Part shown: one piece after another, positions 1 through 6,141 of the stretch
Position numbering within the stretch: the first letter of the stretch is position 1
Layout of the letters: each line of letters begins with the position of its first letter
Source of the DNA: JANYBT01 sp038211475
GTDB taxonomy: Bacteria; Acidobacteriota; Terriglobia; Terriglobales; Acidobacteriaceae
Direction: 5' to 3'
Length of the DNA stretch: 7,932 bases
Assembly: GCA_038211475.1 (NCBI GenBank)
Contig: JBBQVN010000166.1
Span: 1 to 7,932, forward strand
The notes under the pieces: generated by a model
The model's database searches: none
Seen by the model: the letters and a program-made list of their open reading frames with translations, nothing else
Told to the model about the DNA's origin: nothing
Program-made: the position numbers and the translations under genes

Positions 1-1
1 A

Positions 2-880
2 GTGCAGGATGGCTGCGACAATCGCTGCTCCTTCTGCGTGATCCCTTATGTTCGAGGCCAGAGCCGGTCGATGAAACTGGAGCAGGTGCTCCGCGAAGTC
101 GACGGGCTCACCGCAGCGGGCTATCGCGAATTAGTGATTTCTGGAATCAACTTGGGGCGATGGGGCAGAGACTTAACGCCAGAGCAGCACTTCGAAGATC
201 TGGTGCAAACCATTCTCGACCGCACTCCGCTGCAGAAGCTGCGCATCAGTTCGGTGGAACCGATGGACTGGAGCGAGGAGTTGATCGCGCTGGTGGCGGG
301 CTCGTCGCGCATTGCCAAGCACGCCCATGTGCCGATGCAATCGGGAAGCGACGCGGTATTGCGACGGATGCATCGCAAATACCGCCCGTGGCACTACCGC
401 GAGAAAATCGAGACGATTCGTGCCGCCATGCCGACAGCGGCGATTGGCGCAGACGTAATGGTTGGCTTTCCGGGCGAAACCGACGCCGAGTTTGAAGAGA
501 CGCGGAGGATGGTGGCCGAGCTGCCATTTACTTACCTGCATGTGTTCACTTATTCGGCGCGGCCCGGAACTCCGGCAGCGGCGGCGAACGATCAAGTGCC
601 GGTGCGCGTCGCGCGCGGTCGGAATCGGGTGTTACGCGATCTGGCGGAAGAAAAGAAGAGCGCCTTCATGCAGTCATGTGTGGGGAAGGCGGTCGAGGGC
701 ATTACGTTGAACATGGACGAGGGTGAGGGGGAATGCACCGAGGCCCTCACTGACAATTTCCTGAAACTGCGGTTGCCGGGCAAGCAGCAGCCGAACCGAT
801 GGGTAACGGCGCGGGTAGAGTCGGTGGACGGTGGGATTCTGATTGCAGAAGGCTGCTCGAATCGCGCCCACCGGCAGTAA
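2..880 (+). CDS. mtaB: tRNA threonylcarbamoyladenosine methylthiotransferase MtaB-like, 5' partial
   Basis: The gene enters from the left edge, so the N-terminal methylthiotransferase domain is missing; 292 residues remain. The visible part opens with the radical-SAM cluster motif QDGCDNRCSFCVIP (Cys5, Cys9 and Cys12 of the fragment bind the 4Fe-4S cluster and SAM). Further family blocks follow: ISGINLG (46–52), SVEP (84–87), HVPMQSGSDAVLRRMHRKY (109–127), GADVMVGFPGETDAEFEET (149–167) and FTYSARPGTPAA (182–193). A C-terminal segment from about 228 fits a TRAM RNA-binding domain. The enzyme family adds a methylthio group to modified adenosine next to the anticodon. The QDGC…CSFC spacing and the PYVRGQSRS block suit MtaB better than MiaB or RimO, but the subfamily call is family knowledge applied by eye. 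The stop TAA is 24 nt before a strong promoter motif, so this gene probably belongs to a separate transcription unit from infC. Confidence 0.88.
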   Translation: MQDGCDNRCSFCVIPYVRGQSRSMKLEQVLREVDGLTAAGYRELVISGINLGRWGRDLTPEQHFEDLVQTILDRTPLQKLRISSVEPMDWSEELIALVAGSSRIAKHAHVPMQSGSDAVLRRMHRKYRPWHYREKIETIRAAMPTAAIGADVMVGFPGETDAEFEETRRMVAELPFTYLHVFTYSARPGTPAAAANDQVPVRVARGRNRVLRDLAEEKKSAFMQSCVGKAVEGITLNMDEGEGECTEALTDNFLKLRLPGKQQPNRWVTARVESVDGGILIAEGCSNRAHRQ

Positions 881-900
881 GACGGCACCGCCCCGCTACA

Positions 901-909
901 TGCTATAAT
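901..909 (+). promoter_or_regulatory. Extended −10 promoter of the infC operon
   Basis: TGCTATAAT is a perfect extended −10 element (TGn followed by TATAAT). It lies just after the mtaB stop and 40 nt before the infC start. No convincing −35 is seen about 17 bp upstream, where the sequence is GACGGC; an extended −10 can work without one. Transcription would begin near 914–917, giving a leader of about 33 nt. Confidence 0.7.
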
Positions 910-923
910 TTTGAATCTGAGTT

Positions 924-938
924 GTGCCCATAAGGCAC
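924..938 (+). promoter_or_regulatory. Hairpin directly before the infC ribosome-binding site
   Basis: GTGCC (924–928) and GGCAC (934–938) form a perfect 5-bp stem with the loop CATAA. Two further U·G pairs (922–923 with 939–940) would draw in the first two bases of the GGAGG ribosome site. The structure could modulate access to the infC start. That role is inference; only the inverted repeat is seen. Confidence 0.4.
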
Positions 939-943
939 GGAGG
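939..943 (+). promoter_or_regulatory. Shine–Dalgarno site that fixes the AUC start of infC
   Basis: GGAGG sits 5 nt before the ATC codon at 949. No ATG, GTG or TTG lies in frame between the in-frame stop TAA (931–933) and 1036, so this site marks ATC as the initiation codon. Confidence 0.75.
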
Positions 944-948
944 ATAGT

Positions 949-1542
949 ATCGACAAGCGATTTACCAGAACGAATGAGCGCATCCGGGCACGGGAAATCC
1001 GCGTCATCGGAGATGAAGGCGAACAGATCGGTGTCATGGTTCCCTTCGAAGCCCTCAAAATGGCCCGCGAAAAGAACCTGGATCTGGTAGAGATTTCGCC
1101 GACCGCAAATCCGCCTGTATGCCGCATCATGGACTACGGGAAGTTCCTGTACCAGCAGGAAAAGCGCGACCGCGAGGCCAAAAAGAATCAAAAAGTAATC
1201 GTGGTGAAGGAAGTGAAGTTCCGCATCAATGTGGACGACCACGACTACGACACCAAGAAGAACCATGTGTTGCGTTTCCTGGACGACGGCGACAAGGTCA
1301 AGGCGACCATTTTCTTCCGGGGACGCGAGATGACGCGCCAGAGTTTGGGGCGAGTTATTTTGGAACGGTTGATCAAAGACATTGGAGACAGGGGCATTGT
1401 GGAATTTCGCCCCCGGCAGGAAGGGAACACACTGCATCTGATTCTGGCTCCGAAGAAGACAGAAAAGCCAGAGAAGCCGCCAAAACCGCCCAAGCAGCAA
1501 CAGCAACCCGAGCCGGCGCACGATCAAGTAAGACAGGCGTAA
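949..1542 (+). CDS. infC: Translation initiation factor IF-3 with an AUC start codon
   Basis: IF3 binds the 30S subunit, keeps 50S away and checks the start codon and initiator tRNA. The 197-residue product has the N-domain (RTNERIRAREIRVIGDEGEQIG, about 6–28, then DLVEISPTANPPVCRIMDYGKF), a lysine-rich linker (about 70–85) and the C-domain (EVKFRINVDDHDYDTKK … LILAPKK). It ends in a low-complexity Lys/Pro/Gln tail from about 171. The first in-frame ATG (1036) would remove the conserved start of the N-domain. The upstream frame has only ATC at 949 correctly spaced from GGAGG. Non-AUG starts (AUU, AUC, AUA) are known for infC and underlie autoregulation, because IF3 rejects such codons. It is the first gene of the operon with rpmI, rplT and pheST. 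Identity is certain; the AUC start is very likely. Confidence 0.95.
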   Translation: MDKRFTRTNERIRAREIRVIGDEGEQIGVMVPFEALKMAREKNLDLVEISPTANPPVCRIMDYGKFLYQQEKRDREAKKNQKVIVVKEVKFRINVDDHDYDTKKNHVLRFLDDGDKVKATIFFRGREMTRQSLGRVILERLIKDIGDRGIVEFRPRQEGNTLHLILAPKKTEKPEKPPKPPKQQQQPEPAHDQVRQA

Positions 1543-1774
1543 GCAGAGCTACTCGTCCTTAGCCCAGAACAAGCAGCGAACTAGCGGGCGCAGTACAAGC
1601 TGGGTTTGCGTCTTCGCATTGCCTGAGTGGCTCATTCGGAGCAAGCGGCCGAAAATTTGTCGCACCAATGCTGAAGGTTGAACGAGCGTAGAGCACAAGA
1701 TTCAGCGCGAGATTTGAGCACGAGATTTGAGTACGAGTGTTGAGCAAGAGAGTCAAGAGAGAGTCGAGAACTGT
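1543..1774 (+). promoter_or_regulatory. infC–rpmI spacer (232 nt leader)
   Basis: No gene is seen here. The first part is unremarkable apart from a small hairpin (TGCG-TCTT-CGCA, 1607–1618). The last 65 nt are a purine-rich stretch with tandem repeats, running up to a weakly marked rpmI start. In E. coli the equivalent spacer contains the L20-binding pseudoknot that represses rpmI and rplT. The position is right, but I could not identify an L20 site by eye. Confidence 0.3.
1708..1746 (+). repeat. Three tandem 13-bp repeats in the rpmI leader
   Basis: Three contiguous copies are seen: CGAGATTTGAGCA (1708–1720), CGAGATTTGAGTA (1721–1733) and CGAGTGTTGAGCA (1734–1746). A decayed partial copy may precede them (CAAGATT, 1696–1702). 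They are followed by a shorter 11-bp repeat with AGAGTC at 1749 and 1760. They end 28 nt before the rpmI ATG, so they would lie in the mRNA leader. Confidence 0.8.
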
Positions 1775-1972
1775 ATGCCGAAAATGAAGACCCACAAAGG
1801 CGCAGCCAAGCGCTTTAAGACGACTGGGACGGGCAAGATCAAGCGCGGCAAAGCGTACTTGCGCCACATCCTGACTTCCAAGGGTACCAAGCGGAAACGC
1901 CAGCTTGATGCCAGCACGCTGGTGAGCGACGCGGACGCCCCCAAAGTCAGACGGATGATCCCTTACCAATAA
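1775..1972 (+). CDS. rpmI: Large ribosomal subunit protein bL35
   Basis: The 65-residue basic protein starts MPKMKTHKGAAKRFK and ends KVRRMIPY, the standard bL35 signature and length. bL35 is a small 50S protein bound to 23S rRNA. The ATG at 1775 is chosen because family members begin MPKMKTHK; the open frame continues upstream to a TTG at 1727 that would add non-homologous residues. The Shine–Dalgarno match is poor: only purine-rich GAGTCGAGAA lies upstream. This would fit translational control through the leader or coupling, as known for rpmI–rplT in other bacteria. It lies between infC and rplT in the classical order. Confidence 0.96.
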   Translation: MPKMKTHKGAAKRFKTTGTGKIKRGKAYLRHILTSKGTKRKRQLDASTLVSDADAPKVRRMIPYQ

Positions 1973-2161
1973 CCATTTCTGCTTTGCGTTCCTTTACTGT
2001 CTGCGGGTTTCCGAAGACAAGAAGGAGCCCACAAGCGAGGGTGCGAAGAAGTTGACCGTGCCCGGGCCGCCAGCAGCACCGCGTGGCTCAAGGCGTGTGA
2101 AGAGGCCCGATTTCCTTACCTCCAGCCGCCTGTATAACGAAACTCAAAAAGGAGTATTACC
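1973..2161 (+). promoter_or_regulatory. rpmI–rplT spacer with a possible RNA stem
   Basis: This 189-nt spacer is long for adjacent ribosomal protein genes and contains no convincing gene. CGGGCC (2063–2068) is the exact reverse complement of GGCCCG (2104–2109). The inner pair GCCA (2069–2072) / TGGC (2084–2087) stacks directly on the first strand. It ends with AAGGAG (2149–2154), a strong ribosome site 7 nt before rplT. Any regulatory role is inference. Confidence 0.35.
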
Positions 2162-2527
2162 ATGCCTCGTGTAAAACGCGGAACCAAACGCCGCGCCAAA
2201 CGGAAAAAGATATTAAACCGCGCCAGCGGTTATTTCTTAACCAAATCAAAATTGCATCGCGCAGCCAAAGAGGCTGTGGATCGCGCGCTGAAGTTCGCGT
2301 ATTCCGGCCGCAAACAGCGCAAGCGCCAGTTCCGCTCCATTTGGATCGTGCGCATCGGCGCGGCCGCCAAATTAAACGGCATGAGCTACAGCACGTTTAT
2401 CAACGGGCTGAAGAAGAGCGGCATCGAGCTGGATCGTAAGATTCTGGCGGATCTGGCAGTCAAGGATCCGGCGGGGTTTAAGCATCTGGCTGAGCAGGCC
2501 AAGGGCGCGCGGGAGAAAGCAGCATAG
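2162..2527 (+). CDS. rplT: Large ribosomal subunit protein bL20
   Basis: The 121-residue protein has the usual bL20 length and sequence. It has a very basic N-terminal extension (MPRVKRGTKRRAKRKKIL), then ASGYF, YSGRKQRKRQFRSIWIVRI, AAAKLNGMSYSTFINGLKKSGIELDRKILADLA and a lysine/alanine-rich end. bL20 binds 23S rRNA and is essential for early 50S assembly. In E. coli and B. subtilis it also represses its own operon. The start is well supported by AAGGAG 7 nt upstream. The stop is TAG at 2525–2527. Confidence 0.97.
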   Translation: MPRVKRGTKRRAKRKKILNRASGYFLTKSKLHRAAKEAVDRALKFAYSGRKQRKRQFRSIWIVRIGAAAKLNGMSYSTFINGLKKSGIELDRKILADLAVKDPAGFKHLAEQAKGAREKAA

Positions 2528-2535
2528 GAGTCGTC

Positions 2536-2581
2536 AGCTGTTAGCCATCGCGCCTTTCAGTCTTTGGCTGTCAGCTTTTAG
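2536..2581 (+). terminator. Possible weak terminator or decayed repeat after rplT
   Basis: AGCTGTTAGCC (2536–2546) can pair with GGCTGTCAGCT (2566–2576) except for a central two-base mismatch, and is followed by TTTTA. The 19-nt loop and short T run make it weak. The stretch also contains repeated CAGCT, CAGTCTTT and CAGGTCTTT words, so it may instead be a degenerate intergenic repeat. Partial termination here would separate the ribosomal genes from pheST. Confidence 0.25.
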
Positions 2582-2600
2582 TCTTCAGGTCTTTCAAGAA

Positions 2601-2681
2601 TTGTCATCCTGAGCGAAGCGAAGGACCTGCTTTTTTGCTAGTCCAGCAACCGCAGGTCTATCGCATTGGGCGGTATGACAA
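2601..2681. repeat. 81-bp imperfect palindromic fold-back element (REP/MITE-like)
   Basis: The two 30-nt arms (2601–2630 and 2652–2681) are ungapped imperfect inverted repeats. By hand, 22 of 30 positions pair by Watson–Crick rules plus two G·U pairs. The outer ends are perfect (TTGTCAT / ATGACAA), as are the inner ends (GACCTGC / GCAGGTC). The 21-nt centre holds a second hairpin, TTGCT-AGTCC-AGCAA (2635–2649). The left-arm core CCTGAGCGAAGCGAAGGACC resembles a dispersed repeat I recall as frequent in acidobacterial intergenic DNA; that link is from memory. No transposase is present, so it would be non-autonomous or a REP-type element. It ends 25 nt before pheS. Confidence 0.75.
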
Positions 2682-2706
2682 ACCCTATTGAGAACTTCCA
2701 ACGCCG

Positions 2707-4026
2707 ATGCTCTACACAGTCACCAAATTGACAGACTATTCTGAACGGGCGCTCCTGGAAGCGTCCCTACGAGTTCGTCTTGTTCTCAAGAGTGAATGGC
2801 GTGTGGTCGAGCAAACGGTGATTAATCCAGATCTCCCTTCCGCTGCCAGGCAGAAGGCGCTCAAGGATTTCCGAGATCGGTGGCTGGGGAGGAAGTCGGG
2901 CCTTTTTGGCCAAATGAACGAACTCTGGCTCAAGAATGCTCCCCCTGATCGCAAGAAGGATGTCGGCCAGCTAGTCAACCAACTGAAGCAGCGAGATCTT
3001 CTCCAGATAGAGGAACTTGTTGAAAAAGGATCTTTTTTTGCCCGCCAGTCGGGGGAGGCTGTTCGTCCCTTTAATTCAGATAGCGGACTGCAACAGGAGA
3101 CGCTATCCCGAATTGAGTCGTTGCTCCAAAATCTCGACAGTTTTGAGATAGAAAAGTTGTATGAAATCGCGAGACAGGAATTCAGCATAGATGTGAGCGA
3201 GGCTCTGCAATCTGACGGAAACCCGAAGGAACGAGGCGTCGACATCTCCCTCCCCGGGAACCGCCGTCCCCTGGGCGCCGAACATCCCGTCATCAAGACC
3301 ATGAACGAAATCGTGGCGGTCTTCCGCAATCTCGGCTACTCCATCGAAGAGGGGCCGGAAGTTGAAACCGACTACTACAACTTCGAGGCGCTGAATTTTC
3401 CGCCCAACCATCCCGCGCGCGACACTCAGGACACGCTATTCATCGCGGGGCAGGATGCGAAGGTGCCGCGCGACCGGCTGTTGCTGCGCACTCACACTTC
3501 GCCGGTACAGATTCGCAGCATGCAGAAGATGAAGCCTCCGCTGCGGGTCATCTGTCCCGGCAAAGTGCATCGCAACGACGCGCCTGATGCCACTCACTCG
3601 CCGATCTTCCATCAGGTCGAGGGGCTCGCCGTCGATACCAACATCACCTTCTGCGATTTGAAAGGCACGCTCGACCACGCCATGAAGGCGCTGTTCGGTT
3701 CGAGCGTCAAGACGCGCTTCTATCCGTCGTTCTTTCCTTTCACCGAGCCGAGCGCCGACATGCAGATCAGTTGCATCTTCTGCGATGGCAAAGGCATGCG
3801 CGACGGCGGTCCGTGCCGCAATTGCAAAGCCAGCGGCTGGATTGAACTTCTGGGCTGCGGCATGGTGGACCCCAACGTCTTCGGCTTCGTGGACTACGAC
3901 CCCGCCAAAATTTCCGGCTTCGCATTCGGCATGGGCGTGGAACGCATTGCCATCATGAAGTATGGCGTGGACGACATTCAGCTTTTCTTCAACGGCGACG
4001 TGCGTTTTCTGGAGCAGTTCGCTTGA
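2707..4026 (+). CDS. pheS: Phenylalanine–tRNA ligase alpha subunit, enlarged form
   Basis: This is the catalytic subunit of the (αβ)2 class II synthetase that charges tRNA-Phe. The N-terminal arm (about 1–105, with ALKDFRDRWLGRKSGLFGQ at 51–69) resembles the tRNA-binding coiled coil. The catalytic core runs from about 177. Motif 1 is around HPVIKTMNEIVAVF (193–206). The FEALN and HPARDTQDT blocks follow, then motif 2 (RVICPGKVHRNDAPDATHSP, 280–299) and motif 3 (GFAFGMGVERIAIM, 404–417). Cys356, Cys359, Cys370 and Cys373 form a zinc-knuckle-like loop seen in many bacterial PheS. At 439 aa it is clearly longer than the usual 330–360. About 65 extra residues (roughly 110–176) separate arm and core, and the first 530 nt are lower in GC (about 51% against 61% after, hand-counted). 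The start is the only in-frame ATG after TGA at 2689; its ribosome site is poor. Confidence 0.95.
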   Translation: MLYTVTKLTDYSERALLEASLRVRLVLKSEWRVVEQTVINPDLPSAARQKALKDFRDRWLGRKSGLFGQMNELWLKNAPPDRKKDVGQLVNQLKQRDLLQIEELVEKGSFFARQSGEAVRPFNSDSGLQQETLSRIESLLQNLDSFEIEKLYEIARQEFSIDVSEALQSDGNPKERGVDISLPGNRRPLGAEHPVIKTMNEIVAVFRNLGYSIEEGPEVETDYYNFEALNFPPNHPARDTQDTLFIAGQDAKVPRDRLLLRTHTSPVQIRSMQKMKPPLRVICPGKVHRNDAPDATHSPIFHQVEGLAVDTNITFCDLKGTLDHAMKALFGSSVKTRFYPSFFPFTEPSADMQISCIFCDGKGMRDGGPCRNCKASGWIELLGCGMVDPNVFGFVDYDPAKISGFAFGMGVERIAIMKYGVDDIQLFFNGDVRFLEQFA

Positions 4027-6089
4027 AACTTTCTCCCACATGGCTGCGTGAGTTTGTCGCCCCCAAGATAGACGACCGTCAACTGGCGGACGATCTGACT
4101 TTGGCGGGAATTGCGGTCGAGGGTATCAGCGGCGAAGGCGAGGCGATGGTCTTCGAAATGGAGATCACCACCAACCGTCCCGACGCCATGAACCACTACG
4201 GCGTGGCGCGCGAGGCGTCGGCAATCTACAGCCTGCCCTTGCAGTGGATTTCGCCGAAGCTGCCGGCAGCGCAGGGCAAGACCGAGTTCAGAATTGAGAT
4301 TGAAGACGCAGCCGGGTGTGCGCGATACACAGGACGCATTCTGCGCGGAGTAACAATCAGGCCATCGCCGCAGCCGATGGTTCAGCGGCTGGCGAGCTTG
4401 GACCAGCGCGCCATCAACAACGCGGCCGACGCTTCGAACTACACGCTCTGGGAAATGGGGCACCCCACGCATGCCTTCGACCTCGACTGGCTCGAGGGAG
4501 GCAAGATTGTGGTCCGGCGCGCGCGAGATGGCGAGACCCTGAAAACGCTGGACGGAATCGAGCGCAGGCTGACCCGCGACGACCTGGTAATTGCCGATGC
4601 GAAGAAGCCGGTGGCGCTGGCCGGCGTTATGGGCGGCTTCGACTCCATGATCACCGAGCGGACGAAAAACATTCTGATTGAATCGGCATGGTTCGACCCG
4701 GTGACTGTGCGCAAGATGGCCAAGCGTCACGGTATGCACACCGATGCCTCGCATCGCTTTGAACGAGGCGCAGACTGCGGCGCAACGCCGCTGGCGTGCG
4801 ATCGTGTAGCCGAACTCATCCTCGCCTCGGGCGGCGGACAACTCGAAGGCGGTGTCATCGACGCGATCGCCGCGCCGCGCCAGCCGCTGCACATTGAATT
4901 GAGGCGCGCGGAAGTCACTCGCATTCTGGGCAAGCAACTCGGCGACGAGGAGATCATCAACATTCTCACTCGCCTGGGCTTTGCACTGACGCTCGAAGAC
5001 TACGGCTGGTCGGTGCAGGTGCCGAGCTGGCGGCTCGACATCGAACGCGAAATTGACTTGATCGAGGAACTGGCGCGGCTGCACGGATATGACAAATTCG
5101 AGAACCGGTTGCCCGCTTACGTCGGGTCGGTGATTGAGTTGCTGGATGCGGCGAAAGATGCGAAATTGCGGGCTACCCTGCTGGCGCTCGGCTACAACGA
5201 GACCATCTCGCTGACGTTTATTTCTCGCCACGATGCTGCGAAGTTTTCGCCCACCTCCAACGCGGTGGAATTAACGAACCCCTTGAGCGAGGAAGCTTCG
5301 GTGATGCGGACCTCGATGGTGCCAGGCATGTTGAATATGCTGGCATACAACCTGAATCGAGGCGCGGAGAACGTGCGCTTGTTCGAGGCAGGGAACGTGT
5401 TTGAGATGAAAGGCTCCAAGGTCGACCAGAGGAAGACCATTTGTCTAGGGGTAACGCTCGAAGACTTGAAGACGAACCTCCTCGAAGGCCACATTCTGGA
5501 TTTTGAAGATGAAACCCGAAAGCTGGACGTCTTTCGCAGCTTCAAAGGAGATGTCGAGGTACTGCTGAATAGATTTGACTGCAACCCACTTCGTTACGAG
5601 GCACGAACGACAGGCTATTATTTTCCCGGGCAATCGGCGTGCGCTTTGGTTGGAGAGGTTGTGTTGGCAAGCTTTGGGCAGGTTCACACGAATGTAGCGG
5701 CCGCGCGCAAATTGCGGCAACCGGTTTTCGTTGCAGAGTTCGATCTGAAAGAGCTGTACCGGCATGGTCTCCGGGAACCACGATACAGGGCTCTGCCACG
5801 ATATCCCGCAGTTGAACGCGATTTCTCATTTGTGTTTGCCGATGCGGTCAGCTTCGAGGCGATGCAAGATCGCGTGGAGGCGTTGCACATCGCCGAGCTG
5901 CGAAGTTTTGTGCCCGGGCCGGAGGGCATCTATCGCGGGGCCGACGTGCGCGAGGGGAAGTACTCACTATTATTGCGGGCGACCTTCCAATCCGGTGAAT
6001 GCACTCTGCGCGAGGAAGAGGTAGCGCAGTGGTCCGCGCAAGTAATCCAGGCGTTGCAGGAACTGGGCGGGACTCTGCGCTCAAGCTAA
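4023..6089 (+). CDS. pheT: Phenylalanine–tRNA ligase beta subunit, short form
   Basis: The beta subunit completes PheRS; it edits Tyr-tRNA-Phe and binds tRNA. Translation starts at TTG (4023), overlapping the pheS stop as TTGA, with GGAG 8 nt upstream. The start MKLSPTWLREFV is the canonical PheT N-terminus. From about residue 40 the sequence jumps to FEMEITTNRPDAMNHYGVARE, so the OB-fold/EMAP tRNA-binding domain of long PheT (about 800 aa in E. coli) is absent and the protein is 688 aa. The B3/B4 editing region spans about 97–270 (GHPTHAFDLDWL, VALAGVMGG, DASHRFERGAD). B5 spans about 287–360 (VPSWRLDIEREIDLIEELARLHGYD). The catalytic-like B6/B7 domain follows, then the C-terminal ferredoxin-fold anticodon-binding domain (about 592–688, RYPAVERDFSF). 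Bases 5401–5700 are lower in GC (about 51%) than the rest. Confidence 0.96.
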   Translation: MKLSPTWLREFVAPKIDDRQLADDLTLAGIAVEGISGEGEAMVFEMEITTNRPDAMNHYGVAREASAIYSLPLQWISPKLPAAQGKTEFRIEIEDAAGCARYTGRILRGVTIRPSPQPMVQRLASLDQRAINNAADASNYTLWEMGHPTHAFDLDWLEGGKIVVRRARDGETLKTLDGIERRLTRDDLVIADAKKPVALAGVMGGFDSMITERTKNILIESAWFDPVTVRKMAKRHGMHTDASHRFERGADCGATPLACDRVAELILASGGGQLEGGVIDAIAAPRQPLHIELRRAEVTRILGKQLGDEEIINILTRLGFALTLEDYGWSVQVPSWRLDIEREIDLIEELARLHGYDKFENRLPAYVGSVIELLDAAKDAKLRATLLALGYNETISLTFISRHDAAKFSPTSNAVELTNPLSEEASVMRTSMVPGMLNMLAYNLNRGAENVRLFEAGNVFEMKGSKVDQRKTICLGVTLEDLKTNLLEGHILDFEDETRKLDVFRSFKGDVEVLLNRFDCNPLRYEARTTGYYFPGQSACALVGEVVLASFGQVHTNVAAARKLRQPVFVAEFDLKELYRHGLREPRYRALPRYPAVERDFSFVFADAVSFEAMQDRVEALHIAELRSFVPGPEGIYRGADVREGKYSLLLRATFQSGECTLREEEVAQWSAQVIQALQELGGTLRSS

Positions 6090-6141
6090 CTTGTGCCATC
6101 CCACCGACGGAAGATTTTCCCTGCAGGCGTAAACTTGATTT

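Noticed and set aside
592..1527. A 311-codon open frame on the − strand across mtaB and infC
   Set aside because: It spans the promoter and two conserved genes, and its low-complexity Leu/Val stretches are the complement of Lys/Glu-rich IF3.
1036..1542. ATG at 1036 as the infC start
   Set aside because: It would remove the conserved RTNERIRAREIRVIGDEGEQIG part of the N-domain and has no suitable ribosome site.
1708..1746. CRISPR array
   Set aside because: The 13-bp units are contiguous with no spacers, only three copies, and there are no cas genes.
1727..1774. TTG at 1727 as an rpmI start
   Set aside because: The added residues are encoded by the tandem repeats and do not occur in bL35, which begins MPKMKTHK.
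2631..2636. TTTTTT as a rho-independent terminator tail
   Set aside because: The T run lies in the loop of the palindrome, not directly after a stable GC-rich stem.
2528..2706. T-box or Phe attenuator leader before pheS
   Set aside because: No T-box sequence, no run of Phe codons in a leader peptide and no clear terminator/antiterminator pair; the palindrome is better explained as a repeat element.
3978..5231. A 417-codon open frame on the − strand opposite pheT
   Set aside because: It is fully antisense to strongly conserved PheT sequence, has no recognisable domain, and GC-rich DNA readily gives such shadow frames.
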